Shown piece by piece: positions 44,569-57,695 of a stretch of DNA of 64,000 nucleotides. The translations under genes and the position numbers were made by a program. Source of the DNA: Acanthornis magna (Eukaryota > Chordata > Aves > Passeriformes > Acanthizidae). Numbering within the stretch: position 1 is the stretch's first letter; every line of letters begins with the position of its first letter. The notes beneath the pieces were generated by a model. The model saw nothing but the letters and a program-made list of their open reading frames with translations. It was not told where the DNA came from and made no database searches. The DNA lies in NCBI GenBank assembly GCA_036785705.1, contig JAWUZG010000084.1, positions 8,073,501-8,137,500 on the forward strand. Reading direction: 5' to 3'.

Positions 44569-46460
44569 ACATGTTTATTTCTCCCCTTCTCCCTTTTTTA
44601 ACCTGATGCATGTGGATCTAACTTTGATTGCTAACTTTGCTATGTTCTTTTGGTTCTGTTTTTGACAGAGAATGTTAGAGATGGACCTAATGTTAGGAAG
44701 ACAGAGAACATAACATGCATACCAAGCTAGGGGAAAAAATAAATAAAAATGATCAGCACTGCCTTGATATTCCAAATGATTTTCTTAGACACTGGTTAAA
44801 AAAAATTCTAAACAAGGTTCTTCATTTCTGGCTGCTAAATGTACAAGTAGATTCTTTCTTTTATGCTTGCCCATGCACTTGTTCAATAAACCTATTTTTC
44901 TATAAGGATTAGATCTGTTTGGTTTAACAGTTTGTTTTAGAATGTGAGGTTTCTAGATGAGGCTGGAAAAAACTCAAAACTTGTCTTCATATTCAAGAGG
45001 GGCAATGCTAGTAACTTCTAGAAAAGTTGAAAGAACTTAGAAGTCAAAGTTCTACATATACATTGATGTATACTGCTGTAGTCAGGCATACATACAATCC
45101 TGTTAATAAGGATCCTGAGAAACAAAGACATCAGGAAAGGCTCTTACATATTCCTTCAAACAAACTAGAAATGTAATCCTGTTTAAAACTGGGTACTGAA
45201 CATGTCCAGGTAAGAATTTTGTGTTTTTTTCTTTTCTTCTTATTTTAGAATAAGTCTTTGCACTATATTTAAAACTTATGTACCTTTAAAATATTGGTGT
45301 TGATTTACAATTCACCTATATTATGTTGTCTTGAATTAAGAGCCAAACCCAGATTTCTTTACAGTTCTGTTTCAGCATTGCATCTATCTTGTAACCAGAG
45401 GTCTCTTTCAAAAAATTGGCATTGATTGTACAAACAGCTCTTCCTTGTTAACACCAATAAACTGCCTTGTGATGCTTAGCTGAGAAAAATCTCTCCTATG
45501 GCAAGAAAAAGTCATTGCTTTAGTAGAAAATTCTTCAAGCAAGGACTGTGTGCATGCGTATTCCTTGAAGTTCCCCATGTGGCATTATTGTTAGCTGTAG
45601 GCTGAACTGTGAGCACAGAACTAATACTGTCAAAGTCTGAACTATTCCATGGTGAAGTGCTGTAGTAGACAAAGGTCTAACTGCAGGAGAGGGAGGTTCT
45701 CGCATTCCCGCTAAGTACTTGGAAGCAGTTTATGTGTGGTTCAGCTCTGAAAGCAGCTGGTCGTCTGCTGTGCAGGTACATCCCTGTCAGTCACTGACAA
45801 AACTCCTGCAGGGATCAGTGATGCTGCAATTCCATGGATTTTCTGACTGTTACAGAGTACAGGTGTTGAAGTGAGAAGTGAAAAATTTGTGTCTGCTACT
45901 GCCTTTCACGAACAACTCAAGCAAAATGCAAATGTGAGCTTTTGGAGGAAGGGGGACTGTTCAAATGCTCCACATCTGAACCTCTTTAACACCTCTCAGT
46001 GGCCATAATGCCTGGTTGGAGGCAGGCAGTAGCTCAGGTGTGGCTAAAAATCTGGCGTGGATTTAGTCTTCAGTCCAATTGCTTTTGTAAAGTGAGCCTG
46101 CCATTGAGAAAACCACAAAGAGGCGTCTTTTGGCACTTGTAAGCTGTGCACACAGAAGGTGTGAATGCCAGCTGCACAGCCAGCCTGCTTTTAATCCTCC
46201 ATAAGAGTCTTTGCTAGTCACAGCACCCCTTAGAGACATCTCACTGCGTGCAGGCTATGTGCTATGGGAACTAACTCTTCCTTTTCCTCCTGAAAAGCAG
46301 TGTAACAGCACAGAAGAGGGCCTGCAACACAGCCACCTGTGTGACCCACCGCCTGGCAGACTTCCTGAGCAGGTCAGGAGCAGTGGGCAAGAACAACTTC
46401 GTCCCAACCAATGTGGGCTCCAAGGCCTTTGGCAGGCGAAGAAGAAGTGTCCAGATATAA
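43055..46460 (+). CDS. CALCA: Calcitonin gene-related peptide precursor (CALCA, exons 2-3-5)
   Basis: Joined parts: 43055-43140, 43435-43566 and 46301-46460 (or 46298-46460); 125 or 126 residues. QKR precedes mature CGRP at 46320-46430 (37 residues, [20 protein letters not shown] then [17 protein letters not shown]). Next come G-RRRR for amidation and a short SVQI tail. CGRP is a neuronal vasodilator acting through CALCRL-RAMP1. Skipping exon 4 produces this form. Confidence 0.97.
43435..43566 (+). CDS. CALCA: CALCA exon 3: shared propeptide
   Basis: The acceptor is ctgcctag and the donor gtaagg. It encodes [20 protein letters not shown] through [14 protein letters not shown] and ends two bases into a Ser codon. 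Confidence 0.96.
43915..44319 (+). promoter_or_regulatory. CALCA: Cluster of five TGCATG (RBFOX-type) motifs upstream of CALCA exon 4
   Basis: TGCATG occurs at 43915-43920, 44048-44053, 44218-44223, 44304-44309 and 44314-44319 in intron 3. A further copy lies in the exon 4 UTR at 44607-44612. In mammals UGCAUG elements bound by RBFOX proteins repress exon 4 and favour CGRP. Confidence 0.75.
44370..44910 (+). CDS. CALCA: CALCA exon 4: calcitonin exon and its 3' UTR
   Basis: The acceptor is cccctgcag. Coding runs to TAG at 44566-44568. The 3' UTR carries AATAAA at 44885-44890 (an earlier AATAAATAAA lies near 44739). The exon ends by cleavage, not by a donor. Confidence 0.93.
45207..45215 (+). 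promoter_or_regulatory. CALCA: Cryptic 5' splice-site-like CAGGTAAGA in CALCA intron 4
   Basis: A perfect U1-binding consensus lies about 320 bases after the exon 4 poly(A) signal, with a T-rich tract just downstream. The mammalian intron 4 enhancer of exon 4 polyadenylation contains such a pseudo 5' splice site next to a pyrimidine tract; equivalence here is inferred. Confidence 0.5.
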
Positions 46461-46485
46461 GAAGCTGAATGGTGATGTGAACACG
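46301..46485 (+). CDS. CALCA: CALCA exon 5: CGRP exon
   Basis: The tandem acceptor AAGCAG (46295-46300) allows starts at 46298 or 46301. TAA is at 46458-46460 and the donor ACG|GTAAAT at 46486. Coding ends before the donor, and the rest is UTR. Confidence 0.95.
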
Positions 46486-46798
46486 GTAAATGCATTGCAC
46501 CAAGCAGAACCTGTGCTGCAGGCAACTTGTAGCATCACCAAAATGTTAGTGCTGCTGGGTGAATAACAGTCCTGCAGGGGTAATGTCTGAGAAGGCAGGG
46601 CAAGTAACTGTAAAAAGATCTTAGAAAGAGAATAAAGATGTCTAGACTGTGGAGAAGACCTTTTGTAGATGTTCTGCTTGGGTAACTACTTTCACAATGC
46701 ATTAACTAAATACAAAAATTTGGTTGGAATTATTTGCTTGTTTTACCACTAAAATTTCATTATCAACATATAAGTAACTGTGGTTTTCTTTCTTACAG

Positions 46799-47040
46799 AT
46801 TGCAATGAAACTGAAAACTCAACTTTAGTTTCTAATGGAAGCAACTCTTCTTCATAACCCAAGACCGCCAAAAAGATTAATTTTTCATCCTACTATTGAA
46901 AATGTTTTATTTAATACAAATGAAAACACTTCTGTTATGTATAGTAAAAGAGAATCTAGTTATTAAAGTTAAATTATTGTATATTCTTTTTATATGCAAC
47001 TCTATTTCAAATAAAATGTGACGGCATCTATTATTTATTT
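46799..47040 (+). other. CALCA: CALCA exon 6: CGRP 3' UTR
   Basis: The acceptor is tcttacag. There is no long frame. The strong signal AATAAA at 47010-47015 is followed by a T-rich stretch, giving the expected non-coding last exon of the CGRP transcript. Confidence 0.88.
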
Positions 47041-48785
47041 ATCTTCCAGTTTATGTGATCCATGCTACTTATCCTGGCCCTACTGCCAAATCTCGGGGAT
47101 TATACTAAACTGCTGCCTGGCAAGGCATATGTGTATTATACAGTGTGCTGTGCCTTGATGTAAAACACTTAACTAACCTGATTGTACAGTATGTTAAAAA
47201 AAAAAAACCAACACTTCAATATTGTATTATTTGTGAATTTACGCAAAATTAAAAAAAGTATTTTAGATACACTTGGATTGAGAAACTGATTTTTCATTTG
47301 GACACACTTATGGAAACATGTGGCACTAAGCCAACATCATTGCAGATCAGCTAGTCCATTGATCTGCTCCTGCTTTATTAACTATAAATACTAGGATTTG
47401 AGTCAAAAGTTCACGACAGAAAGAATAGCTGCTTTTTAGAGATATTAAAAAAACCCCAAGCGAACCAAAAGACACCACTTAGTGAGACTTCTGCAGAAAA
47501 ATAAAAAGAAGCCACAGATACATTTAGTAAAAACACGACAAATTTCATCCTGTGTTGTTTAAGACTATATTTTAACACAGACTCTAGTTCAGATGAAATG
47601 GCCTAACATACACTGTAGATTTTTGTGTAAGGTCAAAAAAGTGAATTAGGAAGAGAAAGAGAAGCTACGGAAATGTACATTTCTTTGAAGCAATCCTGAG
47701 ACAGAGTCTATTTTGGGCTCAGGGATAAATAATTAGAATGAGTGGAGAAGAGGGTAGCTGGATGCATTCCATCGATTTCTAAGTGGTGCTGCCAACTTCC
47801 TCCTCAAAGCTGCTGCTGTTTCAGTTTAGTAGCTGAGTCAGATATTTGTTTAGATTTGTTTTGTGCCTTACAGCCTGACCCTAAAATCTGCTTCATCAGT
47901 CCAGATGAATCCCAGAACTGGCAAGGCAAGAGGCCACAGGGGTCATTTGCTCCCACCTCCCTACTCCAGAAGGGTCATCCTACAGCACACAGCACAGGAT
48001 TGCACCCAGATGGTTCTGGAATATTTCCAGTGAGGGAGGCTGCCCCTTGCTGTGCAAAGTAGAGCTGAAGGTTCTCATGTCTCTGTGTGTCTCTGCTGCA
48101 GGTGTAATGCAAAAGAGGAGCTTGGCCAGCGCGGTGTAGGCAGTGAGGCTGCCCAGTGATGATGCTTCCAGCCTGTGCCCGTTCCTGGCTGTGGTTTCTC
48201 TCCGTGGGGAACACCAGCCCTGGTAAGTTGGTGTATAAAGCAGTCCTTGTAGGAGATGAACCCCTGTGCTGTCTTTGTGCAAGGATCTGGCTGGCTTAGG
48301 CCAAGCTGCCAGTTTTGGAGCCTGTAAGCATTTGTTGCTGTGTTTCAGATATTTTTACCCATTTTTCTTTACTCAGAGTGGGGCTTATATGCTGGGATCA
48401 TCTGGCTACCTCAGCAACACCTTTCCCTGTCACTGCAGATCCTCTGGGCACAGGTGGCAGTTTGTCTCTTTGTTCCCTAATACAGCACTCAGCAGTTTAA
48501 TCTTCTCCAAGATAAAATCTTAAGCACAATTACTGGGGTGAATACATGTAATTTAGTAATTCATATTCATTAAGAAGTCAAACAATGTTCATAGGCCCCT
48601 TCTGGCTTTCAAGTCTAAATTGTCAGGCAGTTTATTTTTTCAATTTACAGCCATTCTCTGCTGAGAGACACCTGATGCTCTGTGTAATTGAATGACAGCT
48701 GTAGTGTCCATCTAGCCTAAAAACTATTAGTCCTTCTTTTCAGTGTAACGAAGTTATGCATTTTTCTGTCAGACAAAGGGATTTC
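47041..48785. other. Intergenic region after CALCA
   Basis: No gene recognised. A 106-codon frame at 47742-48062 has no supporting features. Confidence 0.55.
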
Positions 48786-49369
48786 TGTTGAGAGACGCTG
48801 GCAATATAACAGGCTCACTCAGAGGTATTGGTGCTACTTCGTTTATTATTAGGAGACAAGCGTTATTATAGACAAAAGACATTGTTCATGCGATCTGGGG
48901 GTCCATATGATTGGTTGTTAGCTCTTGTCCACGTGCTTAGCCTCTTAGAGTGATCGGCTATCTACTTGCGTTCACGCGCCTATTCTTACTTGCTGTAGGC
49001 TGTTAGTTTCTGACTAAGATCTGCTTGCTTCAGCTAACATTATGTAAGGCTGTAAGTTTCTATATCATGTCTTTCTTCCTCTGTGTTGCTGACAATCTTG
49101 GCTCTTGTTCCTCTTATTCCTCTCCATCTCCTGTTAGATACATTTCAGGGTCAGGTAACAAAGACTGAGCTGTGTATGAATGCTGAATTATGCACGTATA
49201 CACTTTCTCATTCAGAAACAAAGGCTGGGTTGTGCAAAAGATGCTGCGAGACATGCAAAGGCTGCACGTAGGCCCTATTGATAGCCCTATTGATATGGCC
49301 TCGCTCGGCCAACCATTCTTCTACAGATTTCCTCAGACCAACATTGTACACCAAGGCACAAACCTAACA
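48786..49369 (-). mobile_element. Solitary LTR, probably ERVK type, minus strand
   Basis: Read on the minus strand it begins TGTTAGGTTTGTGCC and ends GCGTCTCTCAACA. AATAAA (plus 48842-48847) lies about 60 bases before the end, the usual R-U5 layout. No internal viral genes adjoin it. I found no clear target duplication. Confidence 0.65.
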
Positions 49370-52054
49370 CGTAAAACATTCTAGTAGCCTTCGTGCTGGC
49401 TTTTACATTTTCCTGGTTGCAGGAAATCTGGGTGAAACTTTTGATACATGGTTTTTGTGTTGATTGTTGTTTTCTTTTTCCTTAGGAGGAACTAGCTACT
49501 TTCCCTTATCAGAATCTATAAGTGTTATACTTTCTGTCTCATTTCTCCTCAGAATCTCTATCTGCTCATCAATGCAATATACTTAGCAGTACATATCCCT
49601 GTAAAGGACAGAGGGCTGAGCACTGTGGAAGCAAGAGTGAATACAAAAGAACTTTTCCACAGTGTGAAGGAATAGAAATCCTTCACCACAAAACTGAGAT
49701 GCTCAGAGCTGTAGAAGAAGCAGATTGTTACTGAAACTAGACAAAAGCAAAGTCGTAAACAGTATATTTAACTTTTTTTTCTTTTAAATTTTATGGCAGT
49801 AAACATAGTAGAAGGAATTGCAAAGCATCTAGAAGGTTGTCAATTGCTTTGACTGGCTGTGAACAAGTGGAAGAAATTGCTTCAATTTTTAAAAAGTAGT
49901 GTTCTGGGTAATATTACTCAAACTTGTCAGCTCTTACATAAACCCCAAAATTATACCCCAGGAGAAAATCTATTTTGGAATTAGCATTTAAAAAGGAAAA
50001 GTGTGGTTTCTGATGTACTTATCTTTCTATTTCAATTACGGTACCATTCTAAGCATACTGAAAGCTGGTGTAAAATATAGTGTGGGTGCAGTGTGTGTGA
50101 GTGGCACCAAACCCAAACTATTCAGTCAGCAAAGACTCTACAGATCAGTCACGCAGGAATGTTTGTATTATTGTTTATGAGGCGGTATCAGTCTGACTGT
50201 AGTTTGGTTCTAATGTTTTTGTCTCTGTGTGTTTTCTTTAACCACTAAGGTTTTTTTCAATCTGAGCGCAAAGTCTTGGGAGAGTACTTTGCAAGCAAAG
50301 GCAAAAGCAGAAGAAATTTCTGAGAAAGAAGTAATTTATTAAGGATAATTTATTGTAGACTGTCATCATGTAACTATAGAGTTTTGGGGCTTGAATTTGC
50401 AGATTGTTTTCTAGAGGTTTGGTTTTTCAGTACCAATATGGAGATATGCACCATGAAGGCCCACGAAAGCTTATGAATTTTGCCCAGTCCTCTGCTCTGA
50501 GCTGATGGGAGGTAAAAAAGCCCCATCTTGTGGCCAGTGACTCAGTACAGTGAGAGCAGAGCACCCAGGGATCCCTCAGATGCCTTTGCCTTGCTGGTGG
50601 GTGCAGTTCCAACTGGGGCAGCCACATGGGCTGGTGACAGGAGGCAAACTCCTGCTCTTGTCACGAGCCCCCAGAGCCACTGTGCAGGGCTGTGGCACGA
50701 CACAGGGTATCAGGCAGCCCTGGGCCAGCTAGTGTGCTAGCAGGTGATGGACAACAGGACCTGACACCAGTGTGTGTCCCCATGGACCTTTGCAGTTACC
50801 AAAACAGATGCAGGAGCTGTTCAGCTGTGTGCTTTTTCCTGAGGGACAGGTGGTCTCCTGCTCCTAGATCTCACTCAGTTTTTGGTTCAGGTTTTTTCAC
50901 CAGGACAGTGCTGCATGTAGTGATAGAGCATCATTTTGAAATAACCCAAGTGGACTTCCACTGTGGCAATTTTTTTTCTTCTTCTGTTAGTGAAATTTAA
51001 TTCATCTTCCTGAAAGCTTCCATTATCTGCAGTGTGAGAAAGGAGCAGAGCTAATGTTATTGCTTCTGACACTGAACACTGCCAAAAGCAACTTATATCA
51101 GGCAGTAGTAAATTTTGGTATTGGTTATCTAATCCAGCATTGTCATGTCTAATTAGCAGATTGAATATCTCTAAGAGGTGAAGAGTTTAAAACATGCTGG
51201 AGAGTCCGGGTCTGTGCATTTTTCTAGACTGACCTGTCTCAGAACAGGTGAATACTTCTTAGAGATAAACTGGGTGCTTCAAGCCTGGCTTCAGCCAGGT
51301 TGAGCACTGGCAGCTTGGTTCCAAACTGGTCACAATCACTGCTTCTGACAGTCAGCTGAAGGCTGCCCTGGCAGCTCCAAGGGTTCTGCATGGGGCACAC
51401 ATTTGCTGTCTTTTTATTGTTCTAAAAGGCACCACATCCTTCCCCTATTCTGCACTTTGGATGCTCCTTATGCCTTCTAAAATTGTTTTTTTCTGCAGAA
51501 GATGTCCAAGGGGTATAGTACCTCTCTTTTTTCTCCCTCTCAGAAAGGAAATAATTCCCATATCCAAACTACACCTAACATTGTCATACTTTCTCTATGA
51601 GCTTTCCAATCTCTATGAGATTTCTGATTCAATGGAGTAATCAGAATCATTGCAACATTCATCTTTTCTTTCTATTCTTGGCTCCACCACAGCTCTTATT
51701 TTCACCAATTACTCTTTTGGCTGGGGCTGAGCTGTGATCCCAGCTAAATTCTTAGTGTCACCTCCACGAAAGCAAATAATTGCCTTTAAGTCTGAATGCA
51801 AACCTACAAGGGCTTTAAGCACGGGACGATTTGTGTGATTACGAGCTGCGGATGCAGAGGGAGCGCTGCCTGGAGCCGCCTGCCAGACACCCCAAGTGTT
51901 CCCTGAGAGGCCACCTGTCCCATTGGAGCACAGAGGGTGGACAGCACATCCAGGTTAGTGTTTTCAGTCACGAGCTCCTGTCCTCCCTCAGCTGTGACCC
52001 AGAGTGCTGGGCATGCTGGAGAGTGCCTCGTTCTCCTCCTCTGCCAGGGCTGAT
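49370..52054. other. Intergenic region
   Basis: No coding feature or confident repeat seen. Open frames near 50.5 kb are short and unsupported. Confidence 0.5.
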
Positions 52055-52720
52055 GGAGACAGCAGGTTCCTGGCAGGACTCATGGAGACAAGGAAAGAGG
52101 AGCCCACGCTGGAGCAGGTTTGTTGGCTGGATTTGTGACCCCATGAGGGACCCATGCTGGAGCAGCCTGTTCCTGAAGGACTGCACCCTGTGGAAGGGAC
52201 CAGTGCTGGAGCAGTTCATGAAGAAGGGCAGCCATGGGAAAGACTCACATTGGAAAAGTTCGTGGAGGACTTTCTCCTGTGGGAGGGACCCCACACAGGA
52301 GCAGGGGAGGAGTGTAAGGGAGTCCTCCACATGAGAAGAAGGGAGCTGCAGAAGCATCGTGTGATGAACTGACCACAGCCTTTGTTCCCCATCACCCTGC
52401 ACTGCTGGCGGGGAGAAGGTAGAGAAGTTGGGAGTAAAGTTAAGCCCGGGAAGAAGAGAGGTGGGGGGGGAGGTGTTTTTAAGACTTGGTTTTATTTCTT
52501 ATTATTTCAGTGTGATTTGATTGTAATAAATTAAAATGATTTCCACACGTTTAGTCTGCTTTGCCCATGACGGTGAGCACTGAGTGATCTCTCCCGGTTC
52601 TTATCTCATCCCATGAGCCTTTCATTATGTTTTCCCTCCCATGTCCAGTTGAGGATGAAAAGTGAGTGGCAGAGTGAATTTGGTGGGTACCTGGAGTCTA
52701 GCCAGGGTCAACCCACCACA
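52055..52720 (-). mobile_element. Avian ERVL-type LTR, minus strand, truncated
   Basis: Minus-strand reading starts TGTGGTGGGTTGACCCTGGC at 52720. It continues through AATAAAACCAAGTCTTAAAA and a C-rich tract into imperfect units built on the theme of CTGCTCCAGC and GGGTCCC. This order matches a common avian ERVL LTR. The distal end is not recognisable past about 52055. Confidence 0.8.
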
Positions 52721-55700
52721 CTAAAGGAACATCATCACATGGCTATTTGGAGTCTTTATAGGTTCTTTGCAGGTTTGCAAACACATTGAAAATCCAAATT
52801 TATTGTGTCAGACACATTAATTTACACGATATTCTGCTGACATGCTTGAAAGAGTGTTATAGCTCTTCACTGTCTCTTGTGGAGGGAACCTATTATTCTA
52901 ATTAACACATGTTCCTAAAATAGTTGAATAAATAGTTTATAATTCCATTTTGAGCTCGTGAAATGACCATGACTTTATATGGAGCAAGATCATAGTTGTT
53001 CTTTGTGGTGGGTAGGAATGGCCTGTTGCTGGAAATGAATCCCAAGAAAGTGCATCAGGGGAAGGATGACAATCCTTGTAGTTCAGTGACTTCCATGTAG
53101 ACAGGCAAATTTTATCTATGGAACAGTAGTTTAAGGGAATGTTTTAGCGTGTGGATCCTGCCAGACAGGCTGAAGGAGACAATGTTGCCAGGGTCATTCT
53201 TGAGTAGGTACTTTTTTCCAAGGAAGTTTTTTACTCTTAGTAAATGTGATCCTCCTTTATCATTAAAGATACTATCTAAGAGTTAAATTAGTTATGAAAA
53301 TGAATATTGATTTGTGTTCTTAATGTAAGAGAAGCAGACAATTATATAGAAAAAGGAAATAGTTCTGACCTTCAAAGACTGGAAATACAGAGTTTAAATG
53401 AAAACAGCCTTAGTTTTTTTTTAAAAGGCTTACAGATAAGCAGATGAGAGACCAAGCCATTTGAGGCACTTTATGTACATTGAAAGTGAAGTCAAAGATT
53501 TTTTCATAAACTTTATGCTTTGGCTATTTCTAGTTTAAGCTTATTCTTGGTAAGGTTACGCACTTCAGTGTACAAAAGGTTTGTTTGCCTTATGTGAAGC
53601 TGCCTTTTGCTTCTTTTTCATAGCTTAGCTTCTCGGAAGAAACAAAATGTCTTTACTACACCTTTTTCTAAGACAGTGGCAGAGCTATGTGTCTCCTTGC
53701 TCCTTGTGTGTCAAAGCACAGGGTTTATAACTGTGTGTTTTAAAACCACATGCATTTAGTATTTAACTTACTGAAGTGCCTTTGTGACTGAAGTTTTTGA
53801 TAGGATTTGTGTCCCTATTCTGTTATTCCAGTGATTTTCTCCTCAACAAAAGCTTAATTGCTGATTTGTTATCGCTTGTTCGATTTGCAGAAGCTGCACT
53901 TCACAGGCTGCCACTGGTGCCACTGAAATGATGGGGCAGGTAGGATTGGAGGTAAAGCCTCTTCTCTTACCAAGGCTTGTAATTTGGCAGGTGAAATACA
54001 CTTTTAGTTCAGGTACTTTTGATGATATGTCATGATAAAGTTAGCTTGGGTTGTCTCCCAGCCAGCCAGACAGTTTTGAGCTGATCATGCTCCATCAGCC
54101 TCCTAAACTGTGCAAGAGAACTGCTTTCTCCATCAGGAGAAATGGTGGGTTCTCTAGCTGTGGACACCAGGCTTATCTTTTCTTAAGATAGAAACACCCT
54201 CCCCAGCCAGGTGTTGCTCTCTTATCAGAAATTCAACCTGAAGCCTGCTGGGTTTCACAAAGTACAGCCTTCAGCCTGACATTGGTGTGCCGGGTGCTTT
54301 TTGCTGTATGCTGTATTTAGTACCTTATTTAGTGTCCCATATGTCTCACAACTCACTTTTTTCTCAACATTGGTATTAGCAGTTTGGTTGGCATTTCTCT
54401 GGTGAGTTGAATCTCCTTTACAGCACTCACAGAGGACTGTAAATTGATATAAATATAATGTGTACCTATAAAACCCATTTATATCACCACAGAAGTAGGA
54501 AGTGCCTTTAAGGTAAACAAGAATCTAGACTAACATTTCCATGTCTTCTTTTCGGTCTCAGGGTAGAGTTATATCTGGGAAGAAGAAGGGGAAAAGCATT
54601 TCACTTTCTGTTTTAGCAAGTTTTTAGTGGCATAGAAGTGAAAACTATAAACCTGCTCAAGTTAACGGAGTGATTGGTAAATACATCTTCTAGAAGCTAG
54701 AGGGCACAGGAGCCACAGAAAGTCTCTGGTATAACTCAGTTACCAAGGTGTGAGTGAGTCAGAGTAACTTTTATTTCTTTTCACATAAAATGGCACTTGC
54801 TACTCAAGTTCAAACAGATTTTGCTCTCTTTCTGAAGAGAAGTGACTAAAAATCAGAAATGTCTTTCTGGATTTTTATCAGTTTTGCACACAGTCTAAAG
54901 GAAAGTCAATTATTCATATTGCTATTGATATAAATGAAGATGCCAATACATTCTTCTCATTTTAAATCCAGATTAGTTCAGTACTGACATAATTTTCTGC
55001 AGGAGCTCCTGTCATTAACCATTAATAGAGAACCACTGAAAGCTGTTTTAATGGAATGGGTCAGAGGTAAGGTCCTGGGCATAGGAGTGTTGCTATCAAG
55101 CCTAATAACCACAGATTTCAGATTTTCACTTGTCTAGCTGGTCTGGTGGAAGTATTTGATAACTTTTATGTTACAAGCCAAGTGTCTACCAGTGTAATGC
55201 CCGCGTGAGAGGGACACTGGTGGACTTTTTGTGGTACAGGCCAATCCTTGTTTTGTTTGCATTTTGAAATGAAGTTCACAGGGCTTACCCTAAGTGTGTA
55301 AGTGGAACAGAACATCCTGAGCTGCTCTTTGGAAGACCTCCCCAAATTCCAGTGTGTTTTGTTTTCAGCTCCAAGTAAGTCAGTGAGAGAGCTTTGCCAG
55401 TCTGCAAAGGATACAAGATGTATGATGGGATAATTTTTACTGACTTTCTCAGAGCAGCTGACTTTCTCTCTTAAACAGAAAATCAGAGGTACTGTGAGTT
55501 TGTAGGACTCCAGCATCACAGAAAAGATTCCCTCCAGACTTTGGGAATTGTTACATTTTCCACAGGCTTTATGCCTACAGCCAGATGGGTGCTGAACCAC
55601 AGGATGATATTCCAGTAAACAAAACAGGACTGGTGCAGTAATGAAACTGTTGAATTATTCATTGGGTCCTGAATGATGCAGAGAGGGTTTTCATAGTAAA

Positions 55701-57695
55701 CAGCCCTGAAGACGAGAGCAGTCCTGGGCACAGCCCTGCCTGTGCTGTGCACCTGACCAGTTTTCTCAGGTAGGCATCTGCGAAAATTCGTGTCTTCACA
55801 TAAATGGACTGGAACAACCATGTTTGGTAACTGTCAACCAAAGTCATCTTGGAATTTATTACTCATCTGGGAAAAGTCAATCTAATTCCAAAAAACCCCA
55901 CTTAAGTGCATGCTCTAGCGCCATGGACATAAAATTAAAAGCATGTTTGAGTATTTTGCTGCAAAGCAATGAACCTCTACACATTTTTAACGAGAAGCAC
56001 ATCTTCAAAGAGAAGCACATCTTCAGGCTTGTTGCCTGAAATCTGATGATGCCTTGTAGTGAATGTCACACGTAGCTACAAGATCACAGAATACATCAGC
56101 CAGGGTCCAAAAAAATCGTGTGTACCAGCAACACAATTTTAGCCCATGAAGCATTTTCCCAGCTGGCCTTTGGAAGCTGAGGAACAGCACAGCCTCAGCC
56201 CAAATTAGGTATCTTGAGGTACATTACTCCCACTGCTGTCATGGTTTAAGAATGACCAGGGATGCGTTAATGTACTGAGTGGGAAATTTAAAGGAAGGTG
56301 TTCATCAGGACAGAGAAGCTGAGTGGAGAAAATTATGATGGTGGGGCTGGTCTTTCAAATAAAAAATATCTGGATGTTCACTTTTGGATGGTGCTGAGAG
56401 GGAGTTTCTGCTGAAGCCTGCCAATAGTGAAGGTGAGTGACGCAGTGTTTCTCTCTACAGCTCTGGAGGAAAGATTACATTGGGGGTGGGGGGAAGGAAG
56501 GAACCCCTCTGTAGAATGAATTTGGAATCCAAACCTCCCACTTTCCCAAAAGCAAATTAGTTTTCCAAAACCCCATTATAAACTTTGGCTGAAGCAGTAA
56601 ATCATGCAAAATTAGCTCATGATAGTCTGGTTGCTGGTATCCACTCATGGCAGAGAAACACTGGCAAGGAGAATCACGCTGTCACTTCAGGTTTGTGCTG
56701 GGCTTGAACGTGGTAGTGATGACAGGTGCTATGAGAAAATCCAAGAGCAAAATAGTGGGTAATACCACAGGGTTTGAGAAACATGCAGTGTCACGAGGGC
56801 TGAGGAGTTATAAAATGCTGTTCACTGGGTGCCATCTGTACTGTCTGCTCAGTGAGGCAGAATATTGTAGACCAAAAAAAAAAAAAAAAGAGTATGAGCA
56901 TATAAGTCAGAGCAGCATTTTGAACTGGGCAATAACAAACTAAGGAAAGGCTGGTGCACTCAAGCTTTCTCCATGTGACTTTGCATCTAATGTAATGTCT
57001 TTTTAACATTACATTATGATAAAATCTTAGTATATGCTAATACACAGATTAATTTAACTCAGCTGATGTCCCATTTTAGATGTCTGGCTTGTTTCTGATA
57101 GTGGTTACTGCTAAGAGCTGTCCTACTACTTGAAATTTACTGAGTTCAAGGTACAGAGGTTACTTCATCATCAAGTGTCACAGAATAATTTTTTTCATCC
57201 TGTAATGTTTTAAAAAATATAATTTACAATGTATTACAACATTTTGCTTCATTAAAGGGGAAGTAAAGCTTATTAGGATGTCTTGTAATCCTAGAGTAAA
57301 ATGCAACAAATTAATCTGATATTTTGTCATAAGGATTCAAAAAGTTATTTGTTTTGCATTGGGTATCAAAGCATAAGGCTATTGGAGAATGTGACTCTAC
57401 TTAAAGGCATTTTTTTCCCTGATAGTCACTCGTGGGAGACTGAGATATGGCTTGTCCTCACAGTGCAGATTTAAATTTCATACAATATTATCAACTTCGG
57501 GCAGAGTGCTGTCTTTGCATTTCCTACAGCAGATGTGCGTCTCACTTTTGACAACTCCATTTGGTGAGATCGTGTTGCTCGACAGAGGCATGGAAAAGTT
57601 CTAGTGTTGTTTCCCTGAAGTTGTACATATTTATGTGCTGTCACTGCCTCCCCTTTCCTGACTGGTGACTGGGGCTCTCTATTGGGTTTGTTACT
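52721..57695. other. Intergenic region
   Basis: No recognisable gene. A short 18-bp duplication lies near 55992-56027, an A-run near 56873-56888, and a weak LTR-like start near 56240. Confidence 0.5.

Noticed and set aside
51831..52334. 167-codon plus-strand frame
   Set aside because: Most of it lies within the ERVL-type LTR and its internal GC-rich units.
55166..55821. Two overlapping minus-strand frames of 144 and 101 codons
   Set aside because: They are in different frames with no recognisable domains or splice structure; probably chance.
56243..56300. TGTCATGGTTTAAGAATGACC resembling the start of an avian LTR
   Set aside because: Only about 20 bases match and the rest does not follow a known LTR.
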